A stretch of 50,870 bases of DNA from a virus. Under the pieces are notes generated by a model, which searched no databases, was not told where the DNA came from, and was given only the letters and a program-made list of their open reading frames with translations. The position numbers and the translations under genes were made by a program. How positions within the stretch are numbered: the stretch's first letter is position 1; each line of letters begins with the position of its first letter. The stretch spans positions 1-50,870 of the IMG/VR virus record IMGVR_UViG_3300042691_009313; one strand, 5' to 3'. Of this stretch, positions 40,825-48,547 are shown piece after piece.

Positions 40825-43690
40825 CTAGGCTTACGCGTCTTGAAATCTTTATTGCGTTGACTCGCATCTGCGGGCCTTTGGTTTTGCTCATCAAGTCTTT
40901 CTTCAGGTAGCTGACGTTATATTCGGTTTCCATCTGCTTTTTAAAGTCCGAATACCCGAAACTCATGCCGGAGCAGTACTTCTTCAGCAACTGTTCTTCG
41001 ATGTAGTAGTCCACGTGCCCCGGCGTCACGCCGTGTTCTACCCGCCCAAAGATTTCGCTGCGGGTAATGCTCTGATCAATGAGACCTTCTTCGCCAATAG
41101 ACGCAGCCAGCGCACCCTCCAGCGCCTTGACCACCACCATTTTGCCGTAGTACTCCCGTGTGTAGGCGTTCAGGACGTCTTCTGCTGTACGTACGTTATC
41201 GCGCACCATGCGCTTGGCGTCGTTTACCATGCCCTTGAGCACCCCGATAATGCCTTCCATTGGGAAGTTGGCTATGCCAGCCTTGGATGCCAAGATAGCG
41301 CCCATCACTAGGCAGGTGCAGCCTGAAATCCAGAAGCGCTCATCATCAATCAACCCGAACTCAGTTTTGATTTTTTTGCGGATTTTCGTGTACATGGCTG
41401 GTAGTTCTTCCGCATGATCCACCAAATACTGCGCATAAACGTGCCCTGCCACGCCGTAGGTATCGCTAAGCATTTCCAAAACTTCCAGCTCATGCGTTTC
41501 CCACGAAAGCTTTTTCTCAAGCGTTAACTCCAGCACCCGCCGTGTTTCGCCCTCTGATGAGTGCTTGCGTGCGCCGGTCAGATAGTCCATAACGTGTGTG
41601 TTGGAGGACAGTAGGCACATCGTGTGCCAGTAGGTCTTGTTCTCCCGTTCTTTATCCGCGCCGGACTCCATACGGCTCTTGCCGATGCCTTCAGACAAAT
41701 CAAAAATAAACTTTGCCACCCATTCAAAGTCATCTCGGTTTTTGGATGTAATCTCATCGGAGATCAGCGGAAGGCTAAACAACATACCCGTACGCTGCTT
41801 CATGGCTACATCGGATGTGGAGTTGCTGATTCGGTACCGGCTGGGGTGTCCCCAAACTGAGCCTGCTAGTTCAAGACTTAATGTTTTTCCTGTACCGGTA
41901 GCCGTTGAGCCAAGGTGAAAGGTGATGCCAGCAAACTTTGAGAACTTCATCAGCGGGGCGCCAAAGCCGACCAAGCAGAATGTCAACATCTCGTATAGCT
42001 TTTTGGCAGTCAACATGTTGATGATCTTCTGCCAGTTTTCTAACGACCCGGTTGGTTGGCAGGCGTTGTTGATGTTGATTAGCCCCCGCATGGGGATGCG
42101 TAGTGGGTCCATGCCCTGACGGTAGATGCGTTCGTTAAACACGAAAGACTTGTCAGGTTGCCAGCCGTAGTGGTCAGGAACTATGACTACCCGCTTACCC
42201 ACACTGGCGTCTTCTACGCAGCCACGGACGTAATCAAACAGGTTCTTGTCGTTGCCCTGCCCGTAGGAGGCGATGATGTTCTGCTCAGCCAAGCACTTGA
42301 CCGTCTCCACGCTGGATACGACGGCTTTCTGGGGCAGCATGACTTCTGTAACCCCTTCGGGGCGTAGCGCCAGCATGTGAACGATGTGCTCGTTTTCCAG
42401 CCTCAGTATGTTTACTGCAAACAAACTGTAGGGAAGCACCATGATCTGCTTGTTGACCTCGTTCCCATCGGCATCTTCGCCCTTAGTATCTTTGAAGATC
42501 GCCCCGTTCTTGCCGTAAGAAAAGCCCCGTGGAGCCACTGGGCGCTGGACGACTATGGGGTGGGGTGTCTCCGTCTCAGACTCAGCCGTAGGGGCTGGAG
42601 TTTGCGGCTCAATGACGATTTCTTTGGCCTCAGTTTCCACCTCCAGCTTGCGGCCAAGGGCCAGCGGGTTGGTGATCTTGCCGAAATGGGGACAGCCTGT
42701 GCAGATGCCGGGGTTCTCGGTATCAAACTTTGTGCAGGGGTACGGGCCTTTGATCTCCCGTAACTTCTGCGCCATCCGGTCAGGCTCGTAGGGGTGCATT
42801 TCAGACAGCCGCAGCGCCCACTCCCCACCGTCATCACACTTCTGAGCGATGGACAGCAGCCCCCGCCACAGGGGTTCCATGCCGTCGTTGGTGGCGTTGT
42901 CGATGTAGTGCTTCAGTTGACCGCAGCCTGTGCCAGCCTCGGTCTTTTCATGGATGACCTTGAAGTAGGTGGCGCTGTTTTCAAACAGCTTTAGCGCCGT
43001 GGCGTTGGCTGCAGCCTTGGGCTTTTTACCCGGCAGGCTAAGGGCTGTCTCCTCATAGGTCTGCACCTTGAGTTTGGACTTAATGAATGCATCCAGTTCA
43101 GCCAGCGAATACTTGCGGCTGGACTCAATGATGACCTTGACGGGACGCTTGTCCTCGGTGTTGTAGTTAATGGTGGACGGTACGCGTAGCACACGGGAGG
43201 CATCGGCAGATACGGCAAAGTCAATCCGCAAGCCTTCCTGTTGACATAGCCGCTTGAAGTTCTCAGCCACCGGCTTCCAGTCAGCCACATCGGTGTCGGC
43301 ATCCAAGGGCCAGTACACGTGAAAGCCGTTACCCGAAGCCACGACCAGCGGCTGACCAAGCATCGCCATCTCTGTGCCAAGCACGAACTTCTCGAACGCT
43401 TCTTGCGCCTGCTTCTTTGATGCATAAGAGCGAGCCGGATCTTTACCAACGTCCAGATCCATGAACAGCGACCGGACTTGTTTGGCATTGACGGCCAGCC
43501 GTCTTTCTTCCGAAAAGCTACACAGCGCAAAGTAAGCGTTGATCCCGCTGTCGCTAAGCTGCTTTACGTCTTTATACAGTTCCTCAATAGTATTGACGAA
43601 CCGATGTTCCTTCTTCTTAGTCTGAAACTCAGCCGCGCAATACAAACCAGAAGAAGGCAGTACCGCCGCTAGAAAATCTAACGGTTGCAT
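40784..43690 (-). CDS. Primase-helicase (AEP primase plus SF3/DUF927-like helicase)
   Basis: A 968-residue replication protein. The N-terminal domain is an archaeo-eukaryotic-type primase: metal-binding Asp78 and Asp80 in LFMDLDVG, the SGNGFHVYW block (119-127) and DASRVLRVPSTIN (163-175). A Cys cluster (Cys319, Cys330, Cys333 and His335 nearby) is likely zinc-binding. A DUF927-like helicase follows, with Walker A GSTATGTGKT (594-603), Walker B LISDE (642-646), sensor Asn697 and Arg717/718 as arginine-finger candidates. It would prime and unwind DNA at the replication fork beside the phage family A polymerase. It starts at ATG 43690. Confidence 0.85.
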   Translation of the reverse strand: MQPLDFLAAVLPSSGLYCAAEFQTKKKEHRFVNTIEELYKDVKQLSDSGINAYFALCSFSEERRLAVNAKQVRSLFMDLDVGKDPARSYASKKQAQEAFEKFVLGTEMAMLGQPLVVASGNGFHVYWPLDADTDVADWKPVAENFKRLCQQEGLRIDFAVSADASRVLRVPSTINYNTEDKRPVKVIIESSRKYSLAELDAFIKSKLKVQTYEETALSLPGKKPKAAANATALKLFENSATYFKVIHEKTEAGTGCGQLKHYIDNATNDGMEPLWRGLLSIAQKCDDGGEWALRLSEMHPYEPDRMAQKLREIKGPYPCTKFDTENPGICTGCPHFGKITNPLALGRKLEVETEAKEIVIEPQTPAPTAESETETPHPIVVQRPVAPRGFSYGKNGAIFKDTKGEDADGNEVNKQIMVLPYSLFAVNILRLENEHIVHMLALRPEGVTEVMLPQKAVVSSVETVKCLAEQNIIASYGQGNDKNLFDYVRGCVEDASVGKRVVIVPDHYGWQPDKSFVFNERIYRQGMDPLRIPMRGLININNACQPTGSLENWQKIINMLTAKKLYEMLTFCLVGFGAPLMKFSKFAGITFHLGSTATGTGKTLSLELAGSVWGHPSRYRISNSTSDVAMKQRTGMLFSLPLISDEITSKNRDDFEWVAKFIFDLSEGIGKSRMESGADKERENKTYWHTMCLLSSNTHVMDYLTGARKHSSEGETRRVLELTLEKKLSWETHELEVLEMLSDTYGVAGHVYAQYLVDHAEELPAMYTKIRKKIKTEFGLIDDERFWISGCTCLVMGAILASKAGIANFPMEGIIGVLKGMVNDAKRMVRDNVRTAEDVLNAYTREYYGKMVVVKALEGALAASIGEEGLIDQSITRSEIFGRVEHGVTPGHVDYYIEEQLLKKYCSGMSFGYSDFKKQMETEYNVSYLKKDLMSKTKGPQMRVNAIKISRRVSLDEEPDSPLSLVAA

Positions 43691-43702
43691 GAATCGCCCC
43701 TT

Positions 43703-43894
43703 TTAGTTTGTTTGTAGTGCCGTGCTTAGGTTCTGTATTTCAGCAAGTGCGTGTTCAAGTTCGTCACAGCGTTGTTCAAGACGCAACAAAATCTCACGCT
43801 GCACGTCAATAGGTAGGCTTTCATCATCCAACCAAAGCCCCCCATACTTAATGAGTTCACGGTCAGTCAGAGCTTTAGGTTGAAAGTTGTACAT
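43703..43894 (-). CDS. Small conserved hypothetical protein
   Basis: A 63-residue protein, started at the ATG at 43894, six bases after GGAGG; an ATG at 43906 lies upstream of that site. The block YNFQPKALTDRELIKYGGLW, followed by SLPIDVQREILLRLEQR, is familiar from small phage proteins beside primase genes. It ends in a short coiled coil. It overlaps the HTH gene by 28 bp and ends 12 bases before the primase-helicase start. The function is unknown. Confidence 0.72.
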   Translation of the reverse strand: MYNFQPKALTDRELIKYGGLWLDDESLPIDVQREILLRLEQRCDELEHALAEIQNLSTALQTN

Positions 43895-44148
43895 AGAATC
43901 CTCCATGCATCATCAGATTGAGATGTTTTTTTCAGCACGTTTATAACTGCAGTCACGCGTTCTTGATACGCCGGGGTGACATCCGTGGCTCCTGTAAACC
44001 AGTTGTATACAGTCTGCCTGCGCGCCCCCACAATTTGTGAGATACGCTGCATCGAAATGTCCCGACGTACCGCCCAACGCCCTAAGTCTGTACCCAGACT
44101 CGGCGCTGATTCGTTAATCGTTTCAATTATTTTTTGTGAATAGGGCAT
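43867..44148 (-). CDS. HTH DNA-binding regulator (XRE/Cro-like)
   Basis: A 93-residue protein. The N-terminal PYSQKIIETINESAPSLGTD leads into a helix-turn-helix: LGRWAVRRDISMQRISQIVG (about 22-41), then recognition helix RRQTVYNWFTG (43-53). This is the Cro/XRE pattern, in which the Q-T-V-Y-N-W helix reads DNA. Similar proteins sit in the early blocks of aquatic podoviruses. It has no effector domain, so it is a Cro-like regulator or host takeover factor, not a CI repressor. The 89-base gap upstream, the largest inside this block, probably holds its own operator. Confidence 0.75.
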   Translation of the reverse strand: MPYSQKIIETINESAPSLGTDLGRWAVRRDISMQRISQIVGARRQTVYNWFTGATDVTPAYQERVTAVINVLKKTSQSDDAWRILCTTFNLKL

Positions 44149-44237
44149 AAGTAAAGGCGGGTACTAGCGGGTGTGTACAACAACCGAACCCCACGTCGCC
44201 GGAATTCGTTCGTTACCGCGTTCCCCGTATCCATAGA
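44149..44237 (-). promoter_or_regulatory. Possible operator/promoter upstream of the HTH gene
   Basis: An 89-base gap with no clear gene, the largest in the minus-strand block. On the plus strand it holds GCGGGTACTA next to GCGGGTGTGTAC (a GCGGGT direct repeat 10 bases apart, 44157-44178). I see no good -35/-10 pair for the HTH gene and no Shine-Dalgarno before its ATG, which suggests special regulation. The function is inference. Confidence 0.3.
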
Positions 44238-45134
44238 TTAGTCGTCGGTGTCCCACTCTGCAACTAGGGTGGCACTGGATGCGCCTTTGCTTTTAGCTTT
44301 AGGCGCTGGAGCTTCTTTCTCCTTACGGATCTCAGGCTCCTCAACGTCTTCTTCTACGGTTTCAACTTTTGCCTTAACCGGAGGTTTACCTTCAAGCGCT
44401 ATTGGCTTTACACCATCGGTCTGTGCAACCGTTAAAGTTATTGCACGGACTGCATCTGAAGTCTTGCCCTTCTCAACGCAGGTCTCATGCTCTTCATCGG
44501 TCAACCACCGCACAGGCTTGAAGAACAGCTTGGGCGACTCGGCCTTCGTATCAAACTTCATACGCGTAATAACCATGTCAGGGCCAACGTTTTGTGCAGC
44601 CAGCCACCGTGCGTACGCCTGCAGCGGACGGTTATCGCTTTCTTCTTTGCCGAAGATTGATGTGGCAGGCAACGTCAACTGCATAACGTCACCGTTCATA
44701 TCGTTAGCGAGAACCACAGCCAGACGCTGTGAGAAACGGCAAGCACGGGACTCACCATTACCTGACCCTTTGATGTTGTTTGGGCAGGCAGCACAGGTCT
44801 GTGCGGGTGGGTCTTGCACCTTGGCATCAGGCTTTTCACCGTCAGCCGACCAGCACCGGGGAGGCGCAGGATTCTCAGGATCGAACGCACCGTCATAGAA
44901 AATACGACCGATCTTTGGTGCGGCGTTGACAATCACTACATCAAGGTAGCGCTCTTCGATGGCAGCAACTTCTTTGCCTTCGCTAATCAAACGGAACACA
45001 CCACCTTTGATGGAGATGCGCTTACCTGTTTGACCACCACCGCCACCAGCCAACGCTTTCGCTACGGCAGACAACTCGCCCTTCTTCGCAAACGCCGGAA
45101 CTTGCGAGGGGTTAAATGCAACTACGTTACTCAT
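44238..45134 (-). CDS. Putative single-stranded DNA-binding protein
   Basis: A 298-residue protein started at ATG 45134 (AAGGAG upstream). Four cysteines (Cys94, Cys114, Cys117, Cys132, the middle pair as CAAC) suggest a zinc site. The core is strand-rich (GVFRLISEGKEVAAIEERYL; DMNGDVMQLTLPATSIFGKE). The C-terminus is a flexible, charged tail ending WDTDD, the usual acidic protein-binding tip of SSBs. It lies between replication genes. A T4 gp32- or T7 gp2.5-like role is inferred from the acidic tip and context; the fold is not certain. Confidence 0.68.
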   Translation of the reverse strand: MSNVVAFNPSQVPAFAKKGELSAVAKALAGGGGGQTGKRISIKGGVFRLISEGKEVAAIEERYLDVVIVNAAPKIGRIFYDGAFDPENPAPPRCWSADGEKPDAKVQDPPAQTCAACPNNIKGSGNGESRACRFSQRLAVVLANDMNGDVMQLTLPATSIFGKEESDNRPLQAYARWLAAQNVGPDMVITRMKFDTKAESPKLFFKPVRWLTDEEHETCVEKGKTSDAVRAITLTVAQTDGVKPIALEGKPPVKAKVETVEEDVEEPEIRKEKEAPAPKAKSKGASSATLVAEWDTDD

Positions 45135-45144
45135 GTGCTTCTCC

Positions 45145-45549
45145 TTACTTACTAGGTTTGCGGACTGTGATTGTATATTCCGTGCTTGCGTCCAGTCCGG
45201 GCGGCACAAGCGTGGGGTTTTCTTCCAAGAACTGTTTCATGTTCGACTGCGCAATACGCCGCTCAAGCAACTCAACGGCTTCGTGCTCAAGGACGAACTT
45301 CTTAAACTCATCCCAATCGTTCGCTGTGTAGCGTGTCTTGGTGCCAAGCATGATCGTACCGTGATCTGTACGAATTGTTTTTGCACCTGACTGCAGCATG
45401 CGGTCCTTGAGATCGTTGCTAAACGACTGCTTTACTTCTTCCAACTTCTCAAGCTCGCTTTCATACTCACGGGTTAGTTTCTGAATTGCATCACGCACGT
45501 TACGATACGCACGCACTAACCGATCAAGCGGTATTTGTTCATCATCCAT
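45145..45549 (-). CDS. Gam-like/coiled-coil recombination protein
   Basis: A 134-residue protein. A coiled coil (about 15-45, LTREYESELEKLEEVKQSFS) is followed by HGTIMLGTKTRYTANDWDEF, VLEHEAVELLERRIAQSNMK and a VPPGLDASTEYTITVRK end. The order of these blocks recalls the Gam-like phage proteins that guard linear DNA against RecBCD-type exonucleases. That function is inferred from similarity of layout. It ends 10 bases before the SSB gene. Confidence 0.65.
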   Translation of the reverse strand: MDDEQIPLDRLVRAYRNVRDAIQKLTREYESELEKLEEVKQSFSNDLKDRMLQSGAKTIRTDHGTIMLGTKTRYTANDWDEFKKFVLEHEAVELLERRIAQSNMKQFLEENPTLVPPGLDASTEYTITVRKPSK

Positions 45550-45590
45550 TTTTTACTCTCCTTGGTTTTTTTGTAAGTTTGTCCAACATT

Positions 45591-47153
45591 TTACTTTTTG
45601 TCAAGCAGCTCCTCATAAAGTTTCACCAACAGATTGTTGTCTTCTACGCGCTCGGCCAACCGCTTAAACATCTTGCGTTCGATGTCGCTACCCTGTATGT
45701 GGATGACCGTCACCTTGTCGCTGTCCTGCCCCTTACGGTCAGATCGTGCGCAGCATTGGATGTAAGTTTCGGTAGACATCACTGGCCCCCAGAACACCAC
45801 TGTATCAGCGGCAGTTAGGGTTACCCCGTGGGATGCGGCTTGTGGCTGGATCACCAGCACCCGTGGATTGGCTTCTTCCTGAAACTGTCTGAATATACGT
45901 GTGCGCTTACTTGGCGAAACGTCACCGTGTATCTGTTCACAAGCGATGTTGTTCTGTACAAGATGCATCGTGATGGTGTCGATGCTGTGCCGATATGGTG
46001 CAAACACCAAAACCTTCCGATCAGTTTCTTCCAACGCTTCCATCAGCACGTTTAGGCGGGGGCTGCAATCAAACTCTACGACCTCGGCGTTGTCTGTGTA
46101 AGCCGCGCCTGCACTGATCTGAAGTAGTTTGTTGACCTCTGCGGCGGCATTAACTGCCGTAATGGTTTCCCCTGCTGCCCGCACCAGCATCTGTTCCCGA
46201 AGCATGGCGTAGTACTTCTTTTGCTGCGGGGTCAACGGCACTTCGCGGGTCTCTGTAATAACCGGCGGCAGATCCAAACACTGAGCCTTGGTGTAGCGAA
46301 TGGCGGGTTGCAGTGCAGCGTGTATCTTGTCCTGCGCATCGACTTTGGGTAGCCACTTAAACATACTGACTTTGTTCATCGTGGAGTCCCGCCATGCGGT
46401 GTAGAATCGTGGCACACCGGCAGGGTTAACCAGTTTGGCTAGTCCGTACGCATCTAGAGGAGACTGCGATGCCGGTGTACCGGTCATCATCCATAGCAAC
46501 GTATTAGGCTGAATGATTTTGTGAAGAGCCTTCCACCTTTTAGTGGTGACATTTTTATATGCGTTGGCTTCGTCTGCGATGACCAAATCAAAACGCCCGT
46601 CGTTTATGACCTCATCGGCAATAAGATTCAGACCGTCGTAGTTGGTTATAACAAATTCGTAGTCGCCCTGAACCATCTCAATGCGGCGTGTAGCCTGCTG
46701 ATGGTGCGCAATAATCGCACTGCGATGAATGATGCTTTTTTGCAAGTCGTCCATCCAAGCGGAGTGCATGATCGAAATGGGGCAGAGGACTAAGCATCGA
46801 CGCACCTGCTTAGTTTTCATCAAATAGTCTGCAGCCCATAGCGCTGATAAAGTCTTGCCCGTGCCCGGCTCTGAAAACACAAAGGCCCGCCGATGTAGCG
46901 TAAGGAACGCAGCCGTTTCAATCTGGTGCGCCATCGGTCTGTACCGTCCGGGCCAGTCGTACCTCGCTTTGATGGGCGATGGAACATCTTTAACACCAAG
47001 GTTTCTGAGCACGCGTACTTCATCCAACCCCCAATTAACAGCTACTTCATAAACCCCGTTGCTTTCACCAAGTACTTTACTTTTGGGGATGATGTTGTAT
47101 TTGTCCGGATTTCTAGTGCGCAGGACCAGCGCCTTGTTCTCAATGATTTGCAT
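45591..47153 (-). CDS. Snf2-like SF2 helicase
   Basis: A 520-residue helicase. Walker A SEPGTGKT (94-101), motif Ia LVLCPISIMHSAW, motif II DEAN (194-197, where most relatives have DEAH), motif III MMTGTPASQ (222-230), then motif V-VI QAASHGVTLTAADTVVFW and CCARSDRKGQDSDKV. The C-terminal half is a second RecA-like domain, with VLVFAPYRHS and QIHGDV. This set is typical of phage Snf2-like SF2 enzymes that move along duplex DNA, probably for replication-fork or recombination work. The start overlaps the upstream gene by 14 bp. Confidence 0.84.
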   Translation of the reverse strand: MQIIENKALVLRTRNPDKYNIIPKSKVLGESNGVYEVAVNWGLDEVRVLRNLGVKDVPSPIKARYDWPGRYRPMAHQIETAAFLTLHRRAFVFSEPGTGKTLSALWAADYLMKTKQVRRCLVLCPISIMHSAWMDDLQKSIIHRSAIIAHHQQATRRIEMVQGDYEFVITNYDGLNLIADEVINDGRFDLVIADEANAYKNVTTKRWKALHKIIQPNTLLWMMTGTPASQSPLDAYGLAKLVNPAGVPRFYTAWRDSTMNKVSMFKWLPKVDAQDKIHAALQPAIRYTKAQCLDLPPVITETREVPLTPQQKKYYAMLREQMLVRAAGETITAVNAAAEVNKLLQISAGAAYTDNAEVVEFDCSPRLNVLMEALEETDRKVLVFAPYRHSIDTITMHLVQNNIACEQIHGDVSPSKRTRIFRQFQEEANPRVLVIQPQAASHGVTLTAADTVVFWGPVMSTETYIQCCARSDRKGQDSDKVTVIHIQGSDIERKMFKRLAERVEDNNLLVKLYEELLDKK

Positions 47154-47349
47154 GACTCTCCTTCAGCTTATATATTTCTTCGAATACTGTAGGGCTACCA
47201 GCCACCAACACATAGTCAACTTTATTGGCTTTCATTAGCGTATTAACAATCGAACGCCAATCGCTACTAAGACTGTTCCGCGAAATCCACGCGTGCCCAA
47301 ACTTCAAGTACCACATATCAGCAAGCTGTTGTGGTGGTAGTTCATCCAT
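47140..47349 (-). CDS. Small hypothetical protein
   Basis: A 69-residue protein started at ATG 47349 in a TAATG overlap with the HNH gene. It has LPPQQLADMWYLKFGHAWIS, then a helix with VNTLMKANKVDYVLVAG. No catalytic motif is visible. It overlaps the Snf2-like helicase start by 14 bp. The function is unknown; it may be an accessory of the helicase. Confidence 0.65.
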   Translation of the reverse strand: MDELPPQQLADMWYLKFGHAWISRNSLSSDWRSIVNTLMKANKVDYVLVAGSPTVFEEIYKLKESHANH

Positions 47350-47576
47350 TACTTGTCGCCTCGATTTGCTTTCACGCTACGTACACGCAAGTTAGTGAGA
47401 GTTGATTTACCGCCTGAGCGTAGTGGTTTGACGTGATGTACATCTTTACCATCGCCTTTAGATACTGCACCTTTTTTCTCCATCATACGGCGGGCCTTCA
47501 CGCGCTCAGCGCGGTTCTTAACTTGCTCAGGCTTTCCGTGGTACTCATCATATTCTTTGCGGTAGTTGCGTGCCAT
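47349..47576 (-). CDS. Small HNH-type endonuclease
   Basis: A 75-residue basic protein. KARRMMEKKGAVSKGDGKDV leads into HHVKPLRSGGKS (His47/His48) and NLRVRS (Asn62), then Asn71 near the end, which gives the His-Asn-His/Asn order of the beta-beta-alpha metal nuclease fold. Small HNH proteins of this kind are common in phages; some nick at the packaging site, others are homing enzymes. No intron or intein is seen nearby, so a free-standing role is likely. Confidence 0.75.
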   Translation of the reverse strand: MARNYRKEYDEYHGKPEQVKNRAERVKARRMMEKKGAVSKGDGKDVHHVKPLRSGGKSTLTNLRVRSVKANRGDK

Positions 47577-47585
47577 GATGTTCTC

Positions 47586-48248
47586 CTAATGGCGTGGGTT
47601 AAATTCACAACCCTTTACAGGACACCAGTTACATAGCGGGGTCTGCGTTGGGTTCCAAACATTATGATCAAAGCATGCGGCTAATTTTGCAACACGCTCA
47701 CGGTATCGCTGCCAGTTCGCCGCAACCTCATCAACTGACATTTTGTACTTGACCATGCTTTCTTTCACCACAAACAGTAGCGCAGAGTTAACCTGCCTGA
47801 TGTGTGGGAAGTGAGCGAAAACCATCAAAGACATAAGCGCTAACTGATCGGTGTCGGGATACTTGTTGTTGCCGGTCTTGTAGTCTACGACCCAAGCCGT
47901 TAGGTTGTCATCATCTATGATCAACAGGTCAGCAATACCACGAACCCAAACATCGGATGAATTAAACTCGCAGGGCCGCAGGTTGTCAGTCAGCGCCATC
48001 TCATGCTCAGGCAGCTTACGCCCCGGCTTAGACATCAGCGCTTCCAGTACAGGAACCATAAACGCGAACTGCTCTGGCACAGGCGTACCATCACGAACAT
48101 AGTTCTCTGCGGCAAGGTGTAGTTCTTTGCCGTATTTGATTTGCTCAGTCTCCTGAAACGGATACTTCTTCAGGACTTTTACTTCGTGATACCGCCGTGC
48201 GCACCCTTCAAAATCTTTGAGTGAGCTATGTGACCATTTAACTTTCAA
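47586..48248 (-). CDS. RecB/Cas4-like exonuclease (PD-(D/E)XK)
   Basis: A 220-residue nuclease. GKELHLAAENYV (His/Glu of the core), GIADLL with the first Asp, and VVDYKTGNN with Asp-x-Lys form the PD-(D/E)XK active site, followed by QLALMSLMVF. Cys16 and the C-terminal Cys206, Cys209 and Cys214 (LCNWCPVKGC) are the four ligands expected for an iron-sulfur cluster, as in Cas4 and AddB nucleases. It probably resects DNA ends during recombination or replication of the phage. Confidence 0.82.
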   Translation of the reverse strand: MKVKWSHSSLKDFEGCARRYHEVKVLKKYPFQETEQIKYGKELHLAAENYVRDGTPVPEQFAFMVPVLEALMSKPGRKLPEHEMALTDNLRPCEFNSSDVWVRGIADLLIIDDDNLTAWVVDYKTGNNKYPDTDQLALMSLMVFAHFPHIRQVNSALLFVVKESMVKYKMSVDEVAANWQRYRERVAKLAACFDHNVWNPTQTPLCNWCPVKGCEFNPRH

Positions 48249-48547
48249 TCAAACCTCGCTGAAAGGATTGCGTTGTTTAGTCGGTGTGCAAAGTTAGTTA
48301 CAAACTTTTCATCAGCCTCTAGCTTGCTGCCCATATCTTTCAGAATGGCGTGGGTCAACTCGTGCCAGAACGTGTCAGATATTTCTTCACGCTTGAACCT
48401 AACGTTACGCACGTTGCTATGAGTGGCGATAACAATTGCACCTGCGTTGTAATTTGTACAACCCATAATGCCTTTCTTATCCATGTGCTTAACTGACTGC
48501 ACGCTGTACCACCTCCGCCCAACTCTAAGTCTTTTTGGTATTTTCAT
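48245..48547 (-). CDS. Small HExxH metallopeptidase
   Basis: A 100-residue protein started at ATG 48547 in a 4-bp overlap with the polymerase stop; an upstream start at 48643 would be inside the polymerase gene. It has WHELTHAIL (His62, Glu63, His66), the HExxH zinc motif, with Glu80 as third-ligand candidate in LEADEKF. The CTNYNAGAIVIAT block before it is typical of phage SprT/IrrE-like mini-peptidases. The target is unknown; a regulator or host protein is possible. Confidence 0.74.
   Translation of the reverse strand: MKIPKRLRVGRRWYSVQSVKHMDKKGIMGCTNYNAGAIVIATHSNVRNVRFKREEISDTFWHELTHAILKDMGSKLEADEKFVTNFAHRLNNAILSARFD

Noticed and set aside
42991-43530. Minus-strand open frame of 179 codons in a second frame of the primase-helicase
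   Set aside because: Arg/Pro/Ser-rich shadow frame with no domain; the primase motifs are in the other frame.
44130-44232. Short minus-strand open frame across the gap before the HTH gene
   Set aside because: No ribosome binding site, 35 codons, no known motif and overlap with the HTH start. I treat the gap as regulatory.
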